DNA of 53,516 nt. Source: Nitrososphaera sp. AFS (lineage in GTDB: Archaea > Thermoproteota > Nitrososphaeria > Nitrososphaerales > Nitrososphaeraceae). This document shows positions 43,341-51,755 of the stretch, in pieces. Position 1 is the first letter of the stretch. Each line of letters opens with the position of its first letter. A program made the position numbers and the translations under genes. The stretch lies in the NCBI RefSeq assembly GCF_009898475.1, contig NZ_QURE01000010.1:1-53516 (forward strand). Reading direction: 5' to 3'. The notes under the pieces are model-generated. The model ran no database searches, was not told the DNA's origin, and worked only from the letters and a program-made list of their open reading frames with translations.

Positions 43341-43544
43341 TTAATTCTTTTTGACAGTATCAGATGAATCGTCCGAGTCTTCTGCTATAAGGTAATTATG
43401 GATATCTTCCCACTCTTGTTGGGATAGCCATCTGCTACAATACCACTTCCGTAATATCGGATCATAATCTCCATGTTCTGGCACTAGGTGTTGATTAGCA
43501 TTTCTGCTAAATATACTTAAACTCAATGAAGTCTCATTTGCCAT
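43341..43544 (-). CDS. small hypothetical protein, 67 aa
   Basis: 67 aa, acidic C-terminus (AEDSDDSSDTVKKN), with a central segment DPILRKWYCSRWLSQQEWEDIHNYL that looks helical. Its ATG lies inside the end of uppS (11-nt overlap), so it is translationally coupled to it. No family recognised. Single Cys, no membrane helix. Confidence 0.65.
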   Translation of the reverse strand: MANETSLSLSIFSRNANQHLVPEHGDYDPILRKWYCSRWLSQQEWEDIHNYLIAEDSDDSSDTVKKN

Positions 43545-44343
43545 ATCTTCGCTTTCTTCTTTGGTATGTTCTAATTGCCCTCATCAAGTCTATTTTACGA
43601 AATTCCGGCCAGAATACGTCCATAAATACTAATTCGCTATAGGCGCTTTGCCAAATTAGAAACCCACTCAAACGTTTTTCCCCAGATGTTCTCAATATCA
43701 AATCAGGCTCAGGTTGTGGCAAGTGGGAAGTATATAAGCACGATTCGATTATCTTTTCATCAATATCTTCCACACAAAGTTCGCCCATTTTTGCCATTGA
43801 TGCTACTTTCTTAACAGCATCAACGAGCTCTTCCTGTCCGCCATAAGCTAAGGCAATGTTTAAAAACATAGAGTCGTAATCAGCCGTATTAGCTTCCAAT
43901 TTCCTCAATACCTCTTGGAGATCAGGCGGTAAAAGTTTGACGTTGCCTATTGCTTTGATTTTCATCCGACGCCGATGGATTCGAATATCGTTTAGAAGCC
44001 TTTCTAATTTGATTTGTAGCAGATGGTAGATGTTATCTACTTCGTCATCTTTTCTATCTAGATTTTCAGTAGATAATACATAAAGAGTCGTAATTCTAAT
44101 ACCTAAATCGTGTATCCAATTTAGTAATTCTTCAGCTTTGTCTGCACCCTTGAAATGACCTTTTCTTATTCCCATGAAGTTATATTTTGCCCATCTTCTG
44201 TTTCCATCAAGTATGATCGCAATGTGATTTGGTAGAGAGTTTTTGACAATTTGAGATTCTAGTCGCCTTTCATATAGGTTATACAGGCCACTATGCTTAA
44301 AGAAAGTCTCTGCGAGCGCTCTGCTGCCAATATCCTGTATCAC
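43534..44343 (-). CDS. uppS: cis-prenyltransferase (polyprenyl diphosphate synthase)
   Basis: 269 aa. Family motifs: HIAIILDGNRRWA (catalytic Asp and phosphate loop), GHFKGADKAEELLNW, TLYVLSTENLDR, NIALAYGGQEELVDAV and RTSGEKRLSGFLIWQSAYSEL (motif V). Adds isopentenyl units in cis to build the long-chain dolichyl-type phosphate carrier for archaeal protein glycosylation and S-layer sugars. Followed by a coupled 67-aa gene and the Nudix gene. The Asn-Phe-Met loop at 52-58 is normal. Confidence 0.93.
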   Translation of the reverse strand: MIQDIGSRALAETFFKHSGLYNLYERRLESQIVKNSLPNHIAIILDGNRRWAKYNFMGIRKGHFKGADKAEELLNWIHDLGIRITTLYVLSTENLDRKDDEVDNIYHLLQIKLERLLNDIRIHRRRMKIKAIGNVKLLPPDLQEVLRKLEANTADYDSMFLNIALAYGGQEELVDAVKKVASMAKMGELCVEDIDEKIIESCLYTSHLPQPEPDLILRTSGEKRLSGFLIWQSAYSELVFMDVFWPEFRKIDLMRAIRTYQRRKRRYGK

Positions 44344-44406
44344 GATCTATGTAATGCTACGTAGCCGATGATTTTACTGTTTTGTAGTTATTGAGACATT
44401 TGTAGA

Positions 44407-45591
44407 TCAATGCTTAAGAACCTCCCCACCCTTCCTATTCTTGAAATATTGGAATAAGAAAGTAGCTGCGACTAGAGTGACCGCCAAGCCTATCAACAAT
44501 GAGGAAATAAGATTAAAAGGATTTGTTCTTTCTATAAGAACTGAAGTAAATTGTAGTATAGGAATATACAATAACGCCAGTACCACGAGTCTCAAAATAT
44601 CAGACATTGTTAAGATGCTTCCTTTAAACCAGTTACTCAAAAGCGATCCTGCCAGTATTGTAGCGATACCTATCCACAATAACGTGATTGTCCCATGAAC
44701 GAAGCTGCCTACTATAATCCTATTCGTTATTATGTGCAATGCTCCCATGTTCGGCACGATTGCTTCGTTAGGAATACTTGACAGGCCGTTTGCGATGGAA
44801 ACGACGATGATTAGAATTCCGGCGAAGGTTGAAAAGATCCGAATAAAGCCTGTTGGAGTAGGTCTGCCAAGAGAACTTAGGGCTTTATCTATATCAAAAG
44901 CTCTAATGATGAAAGCTAAACCTAGGATACTGAACACTAGCGCTAAGGCTTCTTTTGTAAGTCCAAAAAAACTCGCTAGGCTAGTTGCTACCAAAAGAGC
45001 GCCTGGAACCCCCAAGAAGAATTTCGAATATCGGGGGTCATAGGCGAGCATTTTTAGATATCTTCCAAACACAGCATAAGAGTATTCGACGCTTCTGCTG
45101 TGTTTGATAATTATACGTTGAATGGAGATAACTGGAACTATGGTTTGGATAACTGGTACAACTGTCTCATCATCCTCGCCGTCGGATATAAGTACGGCAC
45201 CGTCAGCACGATACATACTCAGAACGTTTTGTATTTCTATGCCTATCTTCTCATCTGCCTCGATCCCGCGGTTAAATTTTCCTGCCACAAGAGCCACTTG
45301 TGAACTGTATCCTTTCGCGATGAGTTCTTCGTATGTTTTGATTGCTGCAAAGATCGCATTTGCGTCAGGATCTTCTGGATCCTCTATGGCTAACCTAACC
45401 CCTGCATTGATGCAAGGATCTCTCCCAACTACTGGGGTTTCGATGCCGCCTTTGGAGCCTATATCGTCGTCCCGATCTATGCATAAAACCAGGATTTTAC
45501 TATGCGTTGAAGACGGTGCAGTAGGTGACATTCTGGATAACCCTGCTCCATTTATTTTCGCCGGGGTATTGATATTAGCCACTATTGACAC
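44407..45591 (-). CDS. DUF373 family membrane protein
   Basis: 394 aa. Soluble N-terminal half with KILVLCIDRDDDIGSKGG, ETPVVGRDPCINAGVRLAIEDPEDPDANAIFAA, YSSQVALVAG and DGAVLISDGEDDETVVPVI, all hallmarks of DUF373, an archaeal family of unknown role. The C-terminal half (from about residue 200) has about six to seven membrane helices (GVPGALLVATSLASFFGL, LALVFSILGLAFIIRAFDI and others). Thus a cytoplasmic, Asp-rich (possibly metal- or nucleotide-binding) domain attached to a membrane domain. Located 63 nt upstream of uppS on the same strand; association with lipid-carrier synthesis is possible. Confidence 0.88.
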   Translation of the reverse strand: MSIVANINTPAKINGAGLSRMSPTAPSSTHSKILVLCIDRDDDIGSKGGIETPVVGRDPCINAGVRLAIEDPEDPDANAIFAAIKTYEELIAKGYSSQVALVAGKFNRGIEADEKIGIEIQNVLSMYRADGAVLISDGEDDETVVPVIQTIVPVISIQRIIIKHSRSVEYSYAVFGRYLKMLAYDPRYSKFFLGVPGALLVATSLASFFGLTKEALALVFSILGLAFIIRAFDIDKALSSLGRPTPTGFIRIFSTFAGILIIVVSIANGLSSIPNEAIVPNMGALHIITNRIIVGSFVHGTITLLWIGIATILAGSLLSNWFKGSILTMSDILRLVVLALLYIPILQFTSVLIERTNPFNLISSLLIGLAVTLVAATFLFQYFKNRKGGEVLKH

Positions 45592-45809
45592 CAGTTATTG
45601 TACAATCATGAAATGACCCTACCAGTTAATTAATTTTAGTCAGACTGAATAAATATTGGACTGGAAAGTTCGGTTGTGATGAAAAATAACAAAGTAGTTG
45701 AGTTGGGCTTATAGGTTTGCCACTTGATATACTAGTTGATATAGGGATTGCTGCGATGTAAAAATAGCTGTCGAATCTCCTCCCCAAGGTGCCAGTACCA
45801 CGTACGTAT

Positions 45810-46556
45810 TCAATGGTTAAGGGTTTCTCGTAACTGAGTTAGGGCCCTGACGGGTTCTTTTGACTGAATGATTGCCCGTCCAACGATAAAGTAATCGGTC
45901 CCACTAATTGATGCTTGTTTCGCATCGCCGCCTTGTACCCCTAGCCCTGGCGAATAAATTGGAATCTTGTCAGCTCTGCAGGAGACTTCTTTTAGGATAT
46001 GAGTCTGATTTGCACCTATAACCATTCCATCTACTTGACTTTTGATGGCATATTCGAGAAACCTTCTATAAATCGGAGTAACCTGATTATTGCCTTCAAA
46101 TAAATTGGCACCAAAACCGAAATGTGCTCCTACATGGCTCATATAAATTAAAGCAAGTATGCCGCACTCCAATCCATGAGCTTGTAGTACTGTAGCTTCT
46201 AAGCCATCTGGTCCAATAAACGGGTTTACGGTAAATGCATCAAATCCCATTTTTGCCAAATGAGCTATAGCAACCTCATTTGTGCTCGGGATATCATTTA
46301 ATTTGATGTCTGCGATGGATTGAAGGCCGTAGGAATGCGCTAGTCCATTTATTTGCAACAACTCTGAGCGTGATAATGGTAATATCAAATGAAAATTGAG
46401 CTTCACAGCACAAATATGCTCTTCTAGAGAAGATATTGTCCTTATTGCAGCTTGTAAATCAGGGCCATCTGTTAAGTCAACTGCCAAAATTATGCGGCTC
46501 CTTTTGAGCCTACATGCTTGACCCATCCTATTGATAAACACGAGTGAATCAGTCAC
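45810..46556 (-). CDS. pyrF: orotidine-5'-phosphate decarboxylase
   Basis: 248 aa. Catalytic motif SIADIKLNDIPSTN (Asp-x-Lys-x-x-Asp), substrate loop RIILAVDLTDG at the start, and YSPGLGVQGGDAKQAS with FIVGRAIIQSKEPV at the phosphate-binding end. Converts OMP to UMP, the last step of pyrimidine synthesis. The N-terminal extension of ~18 residues may mean that the true start is an internal codon. It overlaps the upstream 226-aa gene by 8 nt. Confidence 0.94.
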   Translation of the reverse strand: MTDSLVFINRMGQACRLKRSRIILAVDLTDGPDLQAAIRTISSLEEHICAVKLNFHLILPLSRSELLQINGLAHSYGLQSIADIKLNDIPSTNEVAIAHLAKMGFDAFTVNPFIGPDGLEATVLQAHGLECGILALIYMSHVGAHFGFGANLFEGNNQVTPIYRRFLEYAIKSQVDGMVIGANQTHILKEVSCRADKIPIYSPGLGVQGGDAKQASISGTDYFIVGRAIIQSKEPVRALTQLRETLNH

Positions 46557-47229
46557 TTATATCGACCAAAGGATGTTTTGAGGCGAGTCTTATCAGCTTC
46601 AAATAAATGTAACCATGTTCACCTATCCTATTACAAAAAGACGGTTGCTCTACTCTTTGACTAGAATATCGCAAAAATGAATCAGTTGGTTCCTCTTCTA
46701 GAACCAGATAATAAAAATAGGAGATACTATCGGCCTCTATAAAACTGATTGCGGAGCCAACCACAAACTTGTCCTTGTCCTTAAATGATAATAGAGGGAG
46801 AGGTGGCTCGTCGTACATCGTCTTGTATGCTGCAACCTTGGCTAAACTTGAAAGATCCCTCAATTTTATAGCTATGTAGCCTGATTTTTTATCCAGTCTT
46901 GCCTTTCTTGTTAGTGAAGAGGGAAATTTGTCTACATTTATTATAGGTGTATAAATAAAACTCGGGTTACCTACCGAGTCAACTATAGCTACTTCCTCCG
47001 TTGTACCAGTAAGTCGGTACGCCATATACTGACCGTAATTCTTTTCATCATTTTCTGCGAAATATATTACTGGCCTGCCATCTATGAAGTCGGTCTGAAC
47101 TGCGTAAACAAAACGTTCATTCAAAACTAGTGAGAATGCAGGCATTGGCGTGCGTTCTAATGCACAGACTAACCTACCAAAACTGTGCAAATCAAGCAAT
47201 TTCACATAGCATGGAGACTTTAGTCGCAA
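46549..47229 (-). CDS. hypothetical protein, 226 aa
   Basis: 226 aa, strand-rich with many aromatic residues: AFSLVLNERFVYAVQTDFIDGRPVIYFAEN, QYMAYRLTGTTEEVAIVD, then YIAIKLRDLSSLAKVA. No membrane helix, two Cys at distant sites. No family I recognise, but the composition is solid and it is coupled to pyrF through an 8-nt overlap. A linked function is possible, not shown. Confidence 0.7.
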   Translation of the reverse strand: MRLKSPCYVKLLDLHSFGRLVCALERTPMPAFSLVLNERFVYAVQTDFIDGRPVIYFAENDEKNYGQYMAYRLTGTTEEVAIVDSVGNPSFIYTPIINVDKFPSSLTRKARLDKKSGYIAIKLRDLSSLAKVAAYKTMYDEPPLPLLSFKDKDKFVVGSAISFIEADSISYFYYLVLEEEPTDSFLRYSSQRVEQPSFCNRIGEHGYIYLKLIRLASKHPLVDISD

Positions 47230-47339
47230 TTTTTACTACAGATACTATTTGTGCTATTAAAAGTCATTCGCAATCTCAAACATTACTATCTAATTGGCTG
47301 GCTGGCTATATTCAAAGGCTGAAAGATGTAGAAAGATAG
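47211..47339 (+). CDS. possible 42-aa protein, antisense-overlapping start
   Basis: ATG 47211 opens METLVAIFTTDTICAIKSHS, QSQTLLSNWLAGYIQRLKDVER. It reads like a short helical protein but overlaps the 5' end of the divergent 226-aa gene by 19 nt. Weak support. Confidence 0.25.
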   Translation: METLVAIFTTDTICAIKSHSQSQTLLSNWLAGYIQRLKDVER

Positions 47340-47456
47340 GCCATATATTGTGCAATCAGTTATACCAAAACCTTAGATATTCTCTCTTTGCCGTGAGCCT
47401 GCAGATGCATTATTACATTTCCAAAGATAGAGACCAGTTGCCATGAACAAGATTAC

Positions 47457-48461
47457 CTACGCCCTTCTATCGATTATCTGATCTAGTTCAGTCCCTGTTC
47501 CAAGAAGTACGACCTTAAGCCCGCTCTCTCTCTCCACATCTTCAACAAAATTTTTAGCATTTTGTGGTAACTTTGAGAAATCCGTTATACCTGCAGTCTC
47601 AGGAAACAGAATGTCTAACTTGGTAATTGCTATTTGGGTTGCTCCATTTAGTTTAATTGCTCTTCTAGCCAGTCCAGTATCAAACGGTGAGGCTCTTCTT
47701 TGCCTGCCAGTTACACTGCCGTATTCTAACCAACCTCTAGCTTTAGCGTCATCACTAGAAATCTCACCCTCCAACGGCCCTTTTCCTACTCGAGTAACGT
47801 AAGCCTTGAATACAATGAGGACGTCGTCAACCCTTTTGGGCCCAATTCCTATATCTGAACATATTCCAGAAGCAGTAACGTCTTTGGAGGTCACGTAAGG
47901 GTAGCCACCGTGATATAGAGAAAGAAAAGTCCCTTGAGTGCCCTCTACCAACACCTTTTCTCCATTATCGATAGCTTCATTAACAGCGCCGCTGACGTCT
48001 CCGATGTATGGGATCAATTCTGGTACATCTTTAGCAATTTTGAGCGATCGCAGAGCCCTGTCAGAGTTAGCAGGACCAGTGCCAGTTCCTGTTGTACCTA
48101 TATTGTTCTTTAAGTGCTCTGCTTCGATGTCTCTTTCGATATGGATTTTCTCAATAACTCCTGATTGTGAATCAATCAAAGTTCTATTTGAGGCACTGAA
48201 TTCGCTAATCTCATTTGACAGAATTTTAGGGTCGATCAAAACTCCTGCACCTATCATCAATCTGGTCGATGGATTAAGAGCCGCACTTGGTAACATCCTA
48301 ACTTTGTGAGTCTTGCCTTCGTACGAAAAAGTGTGGCCTGCATTCGGGCCAACTCCACCTCTCACTGCAATTAATGGACATTCTTTTTTGGCAAGGTAAG
48401 CAACAATCTTTCCCTTCCCCTCATCACCATAGAAGCCTCCAACTATCACAAGACAGGCCAT
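47457..48461 (-). CDS. purA: adenylosuccinate synthetase
   Basis: 334 aa, the short archaeal form (bacterial enzymes are ~430). GTP loop GGFYGDEGKGKIVAYLA, IMP/active-site GVGPNAGHTFSYEGK, GTTGTGTGPANSDRALR, VLVEGTQGTFLSLYHGGYPYVTSKD and GYGGTGRQRRASPFDT-type segment SVTGRQRRASPFDTGL. Joins IMP and aspartate with GTP hydrolysis to make adenylosuccinate for AMP synthesis. Single gene, with convergent and divergent neighbours unrelated to purines except apt at 15.4 kb. Confidence 0.95.
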   Translation of the reverse strand: MACLVIVGGFYGDEGKGKIVAYLAKKECPLIAVRGGVGPNAGHTFSYEGKTHKVRMLPSAALNPSTRLMIGAGVLIDPKILSNEISEFSASNRTLIDSQSGVIEKIHIERDIEAEHLKNNIGTTGTGTGPANSDRALRSLKIAKDVPELIPYIGDVSGAVNEAIDNGEKVLVEGTQGTFLSLYHGGYPYVTSKDVTASGICSDIGIGPKRVDDVLIVFKAYVTRVGKGPLEGEISSDDAKARGWLEYGSVTGRQRRASPFDTGLARRAIKLNGATQIAITKLDILFPETAGITDFSKLPQNAKNFVEDVERESGLKVVLLGTGTELDQIIDRRA

Positions 48462-48582
48462 ATGAGACTCTTCTAGGAGCTGACTATTTAAGCCTAGTTT
48501 ATGGGAATTGGACCGGGGGCGCGCTGAATGTTCGAATTTGGTTCATAGAATTAAATATTAGAACATCGACGTAAAGCCAGCG

Positions 48583-49044
48583 GTGAATTCGGTTTCTAAT
48601 GAAGCTGTGAGTATCATTCAGATATTGGCCAATTTGCATGAATTTGTACGAGAACCTACTCTTCGTAAAAAGTTAACAGAGTTTTACGAATTTAATGACT
48701 CTGAGATGCGTCAAACCATTTTTTTGGCATTAAATGCAGTATCTTCTATTGAGCCTGAGAAATTAACTGCGGTGGTAACTACATGGATGAAGGTTTTATC
48801 TGAATTTGATACTCCAAAAATTGTCTTAATGTTAAGGCTGTATTGCGAAGAGATTTACCGCGACCCACAAATAATAAACAAGCTAAATATAGGCAGTTTA
48901 ATCGGAGCATTTCTTGCCCTGAACGATTCCAAGCGAGAAAAGTTCATTATTTGCCTTAAGGAGGCAATACTAACATTGCCCAATGCAAATAAGTTCATAC
49001 AGAGAATACCGGGCGTTGCTTTGAATGTTCTGAAGATTAGCTGA
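48583..49044 (+). CDS. hypothetical all-helical protein, 153 aa
   Basis: 153 aa, nearly all helix: VSNEAVSIIQILANLHEFV, PTLRKKLTEFYEF, EKLTAVVTTWMKVLSEFDT, KIVLMLRLYCEEIYRDPQI, and so on, looking like HEAT-like or TPR-like repeats of about 35 residues. One Cys pair far apart. GTG start. No family recognised. Divergent from purA and convergent with the YggX-like gene. Possibly a protein-binding scaffold; function unknown. Confidence 0.65.
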   Translation: MNSVSNEAVSIIQILANLHEFVREPTLRKKLTEFYEFNDSEMRQTIFLALNAVSSIEPEKLTAVVTTWMKVLSEFDTPKIVLMLRLYCEEIYRDPQIINKLNIGSLIGAFLALNDSKREKFIICLKEAILTLPNANKFIQRIPGVALNVLKIS

Positions 49045-49070
49045 TGGGGTAATATCCAGCCAATAATTGG

Positions 49071-49328
49071 CTATTCTGGACGCTTGTCAGGATTCTTTTG
49101 GAGCTCACCTTGAGACTTTTCTAAACCAAAGAATGCCTTTTCGTACTTTCGAAGTGCCTTTCTATGCTCAGGAACTGACATATCAAGCCTCATTTCATTC
49201 ATTACCATGACTGCGTAATTGGTCCATTCTTTCCAGCAGTCAGGGCACGAAGGATATATTGTTGAGCTAGGATCGTCGACATGCTTCTCGTCAAATTCTT
49301 TTCCGCATTTAAGGCAGACTTTCATCAT
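49071..49328 (-). CDS. zinc ribbon + YggX-like (Fe(II)-trafficking) small protein, 85 aa
   Basis: 85 aa. N-terminus: two CxxC pairs, Cys5/Cys8 (VCLKCGKEF) and Cys28/Cys31 (SCPDCWKEW), likely a zinc or iron site. C-terminus (residues 32-72) matches bacterial YggX: WKEW, then VMNEMRLDMSVPEHRKALRKYEKAFF corresponds to the YggX core (NE.rL....EHRK.L......F). Bacterial YggX protects Fe-S enzymes from oxidative damage, and starts with a different Cys-containing segment. The homology is by pattern, and the ribbon is an added feature. Next to other Cys-rich small genes. Confidence 0.75.
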   Translation of the reverse strand: MMKVCLKCGKEFDEKHVDDPSSTIYPSCPDCWKEWTNYAVMVMNEMRLDMSVPEHRKALRKYEKAFFGLEKSQGELQKNPDKRPE

Positions 49329-49489
49329 TTTGCAAATGGATTGGGCACACTATTTTATTCTTTATGTCCCTCTAAATCTACATTCGACATAACTTAGGAG
49401 AAGTTGGCTTACACTACACTGATGTAATACCGCACAATCGAACAAACCAATGTCAGCGCATTTATGCGAATCGGTATAGTTAATTTAAT

Positions 49490-49693
49490 TTACTTATCGT
49501 TGTCTTTATTATAAGAATGAAACCGCTTCACATGATTACGCATTGCTTCCATACCTTCGACTTTGGTATTGCATTGTTTGCACTCATACGAGGTTCCAGT
49601 TCCGTGCATAATCTGAACGTGCTGCATAAGGAATTCAACTCTCCTAAACTTGGCGCCACATTCTTCACAAACGTGTTTCTTTAAAATTCCCAT
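49490..49693 (-). CDS. double C2H2 zinc finger protein, 67 aa
   Basis: 67 aa with two complete fingers: C-x2-C-x12-H-x4-H in CEECGAKF...QHVQIMH and CKQCNTKV...NHVKRFH, joined by GTGTSYE. No other domain. Two fingers may be enough for sequence-specific DNA or RNA contact. It lies 10 nt downstream of the triple zinc-repeat gene on the same strand, so both are likely one operon. Confidence 0.85.
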   Translation of the reverse strand: MGILKKHVCEECGAKFRRVEFLMQHVQIMHGTGTSYECKQCNTKVEGMEAMRNHVKRFHSYNKDNDK

Positions 49694-49703
49694 CTTGGTT
49701 TAA

Positions 49704-50153
49704 TTAGCGCTTTATCCGCTTTTGATCGTCCCAGCATGTTCTACATAACTGACCTTCTAAGTTCCACTTGGGTTTTGGATTATACCGTACAAATCCCAGG
49801 TGGCTATTACAGATACTACAATAATTAAGCCTTTTTTCATACTGTGAGGATTTCGTCTCAAAGCAGGCCTTGCAGAGTATGCTCCCACTTTCCATATTCC
49901 ATTGCCATCGTGCCTTATTCTTATCTGCTTCCTCAAGGATTTCTTTTCTGCAAAGACTGCAGTATTCAGGCTCCTGTTCTAGTCTAGTCTTCTCTTCTTG
50001 CTGTTTCAGAATAAATTCTTTAGTCATTTCCGTATGGCAACTACTACAGAAGGTTCCTTGGACATTCCATTCTCGGCGAGGTTTGTATCTATGATTTGGC
50101 AATTTACCACATCTGCTACACTGGGTTACATGCTTCTTCCTGAACAGATGCAA
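49704..50153 (-). CDS. triple zinc-ribbon-repeat protein, 149 aa
   Basis: 149 aa with three tandem modules of about 45 residues. Each has CxxC (CSRCG, CSLCR, CSICN), about 20 residues later a W-N motif (REWNVQG, RWQWNMESG, PKWNLEG) and then a second CxxC (FCSSCH, LCKACF, LCRTCW). So each module can bind one metal, three in total. The modules are joined by charged helices (KQQEEKTRLEQEPE). Family not recognised. The W-N-x(2)-G core is strikingly regular. Start ATG 50153; followed 10 nt later by the double C2H2 gene. Confidence 0.75.
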   Translation of the reverse strand: MHLFRKKHVTQCSRCGKLPNHRYKPRREWNVQGTFCSSCHTEMTKEFILKQQEEKTRLEQEPEYCSLCRKEILEEADKNKARWQWNMESGSILCKACFETKSSQYEKRLNYCSICNSHLGFVRYNPKPKWNLEGQLCRTCWDDQKRIKR

Positions 50154-50658
50154 ATTTGTCTACCCATTGTAGACTGGTAATCATAGGCACTAAATACTTG
50201 ACGGAATGTTGGAACAACACAAACTTAGAAAATAGGTAATTAGCTAGAAAATAGCAATTTTGCGCCCATCTGTCATTTAGGAGTCCTTCCATACACATAT
50301 GCCCCGATCTGTTCTTTGTAGGGAGCAACTATTTTTCAAATGGGTAGCTTCTCGCATCAAATCCCCCAAAACTCTTTTAGGTCTCAATAAGTACTTGCCG
50401 GACTTACGGTCAGTTAATAGAAAAGGCCTCGTTACTCCAGCGAACCACTTTATTTATCGATTAAAGTATTCATCTGGAGATGATGAATTAATCATTTTCA
50501 CCTAAATTAGGGAGCGGCTCGGCTCGAGGGAAACAACATTTAGACGCAAACCATATGATACGTATCGATTAAGCATGTACTATCAAATCCGAACTATGAG
50601 AATTCCTATTCATAATATTTTAATAAAACTGTGCTGATTCGAATTCTGATATATAATA
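50154..50658. other. 505-nt region with at most one weak ORF
   Basis: Divergent spacer between the triple-repeat gene and the PII-like gene. A plus-strand ORF 50299-50505 (68 codons, MPRSVLCREQLFFKWVASRI) has a basic, protein-like composition and could be real, but no start context or family supports it. TTTAATAAA at 50619-50627 is a good TATA candidate for the PII gene. Confidence 0.4.
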
Positions 50659-51003
50659 ATGAAAAAAATTGAAGCAGTCTTTCCACCAGCAAGATTGGTT
50701 AGAGCATTTGATGCGTTGGAAAAGGAAGAAATTGGCGGACTGACATATTTTGAATCTAAAGGCAGAGGACAGCTACCAAGGCCGATGCTTGCTTCGTCAA
50801 GAGGGACTTCTACCTTTACTCCAGAATTTAATGCGAATTCGACTATGTTAGTTGTGGTAAGGGACTCGCTTGTTGACAAGGTAGTGAATACTATACTCGA
50901 GGCAACGAGCACAGGCTTGGCAGGTGAAGGAAAAATCTTTATCTCAGATGTAGATGATGCGATAGATATTGGATCCAAAGCCCGTGGGGAATCAGCGATA
51001 TAA
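50659..51003 (+). CDS. PII-family (GlnB/GlnK-like) signalling protein
   Basis: 114 aa, full PII length. Begins MKKIEAVFPPARLVRAFDAL, has SKGRGQL before the T loop, and the conserved C-terminal TGLAGEGKIFISDVDDAIDIGSKARGE. The T loop (PRPMLASSRGTSTFTPEF) lacks the Tyr that bacterial GlnB uses for uridylylation, as expected in archaea. PII proteins bind ATP/ADP and 2-oxoglutarate and gate Amt transporters or enzymes. No amt or glnA is adjacent, so the partner is unknown. Confidence 0.88.
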   Translation: MKKIEAVFPPARLVRAFDALEKEEIGGLTYFESKGRGQLPRPMLASSRGTSTFTPEFNANSTMLVVVRDSLVDKVVNTILEATSTGLAGEGKIFISDVDDAIDIGSKARGESAI

Positions 51004-51097
51004 AAATGGCGGTATAGAAAATTACTATATTTATTCTGATTATTTCAAATCGCCATTAAAGGTTCACTAAGTTATATCAATTTCTAAAAATAGCGTC

Positions 51098-51658
51098 TTA
51101 CACTGAAATACCTGCAAGCTTTAAAGCGTTTAAAACAGCTATTGTTATAGCAACGCAAAGCATAGGTCTCCATGGCATTGCTGGCATTTTTGGTGCAGAT
51201 AGCTTAATCTGATGATTGTCGACAATGTTCGCAATATAATCTCTTACCTTGGCATTCCAGATTCTGTATTCTATCCTATGTTTTCTCAGGATGGATTCTA
51301 TTTCATAGATAACCGGTGCCCTGACTGAACGAATATGCTGTATGTACTTTCTGGAAATTTCAACTTCTGCCTGAATTGCTATTATCCCTTGTTGATGGAC
51401 TTCCAATAATCTAACATGTAGCTCCCATGGCTTGCTTAATTTCTTCGCGAACCCGCTTCCTATCTGAAAGGGCTTTTTGTTTTCGAATTTCACACGTCGG
51501 AAGCCCTCAGAAGTGAGAGTGTTTATAATTTCGTCCTTCTTTATCTTGACCATCAAGCTCAGGTGGTCAAATTGAATTTCCTCGTGATGTATGAAATCGT
51601 GCATACGACCTTTTACTACGCTTATCCGCCTTGGATATCTTGTCAGAAATTCCGACAT
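51098..51658 (-). CDS. hypothetical protein, 186 aa, C-terminal membrane helix
   Basis: 186 aa. A soluble N-terminal part (ISVVKGRMHDFIHHEEIQFDHLS, VKIKKDEIINTLTSEGFRRVKFENK, WELHVRLLEVHQQGIIAIQAEVEI) with repeated strands and a His-rich N-terminal loop, followed by EIESILRKHRIEYRIW and a final hydrophobic helix (PMLCVAITIAVLNALKL). Tail-anchored topology with the body in the cytoplasm is likely. No family recognised. Confidence 0.65.
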   Translation of the reverse strand: MSEFLTRYPRRISVVKGRMHDFIHHEEIQFDHLSLMVKIKKDEIINTLTSEGFRRVKFENKKPFQIGSGFAKKLSKPWELHVRLLEVHQQGIIAIQAEVEISRKYIQHIRSVRAPVIYEIESILRKHRIEYRIWNAKVRDYIANIVDNHQIKLSAPKMPAMPWRPMLCVAITIAVLNALKLAGISV

Positions 51659-51755
51659 GAGTTAGCAATCCCACATCTTCAGTATCTGGAGGTATTAAAA
51701 TGGCAAGAGATCATATAAATTGATCAGCAGAGAAAAATAGGTCGACCCAAAATTA

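Noticed and set aside
45122-45616. 164-codon plus-strand ORF opposite the DUF373 gene
   Set aside because: Antisense to the DUF373 signature regions; no protein-like pattern.
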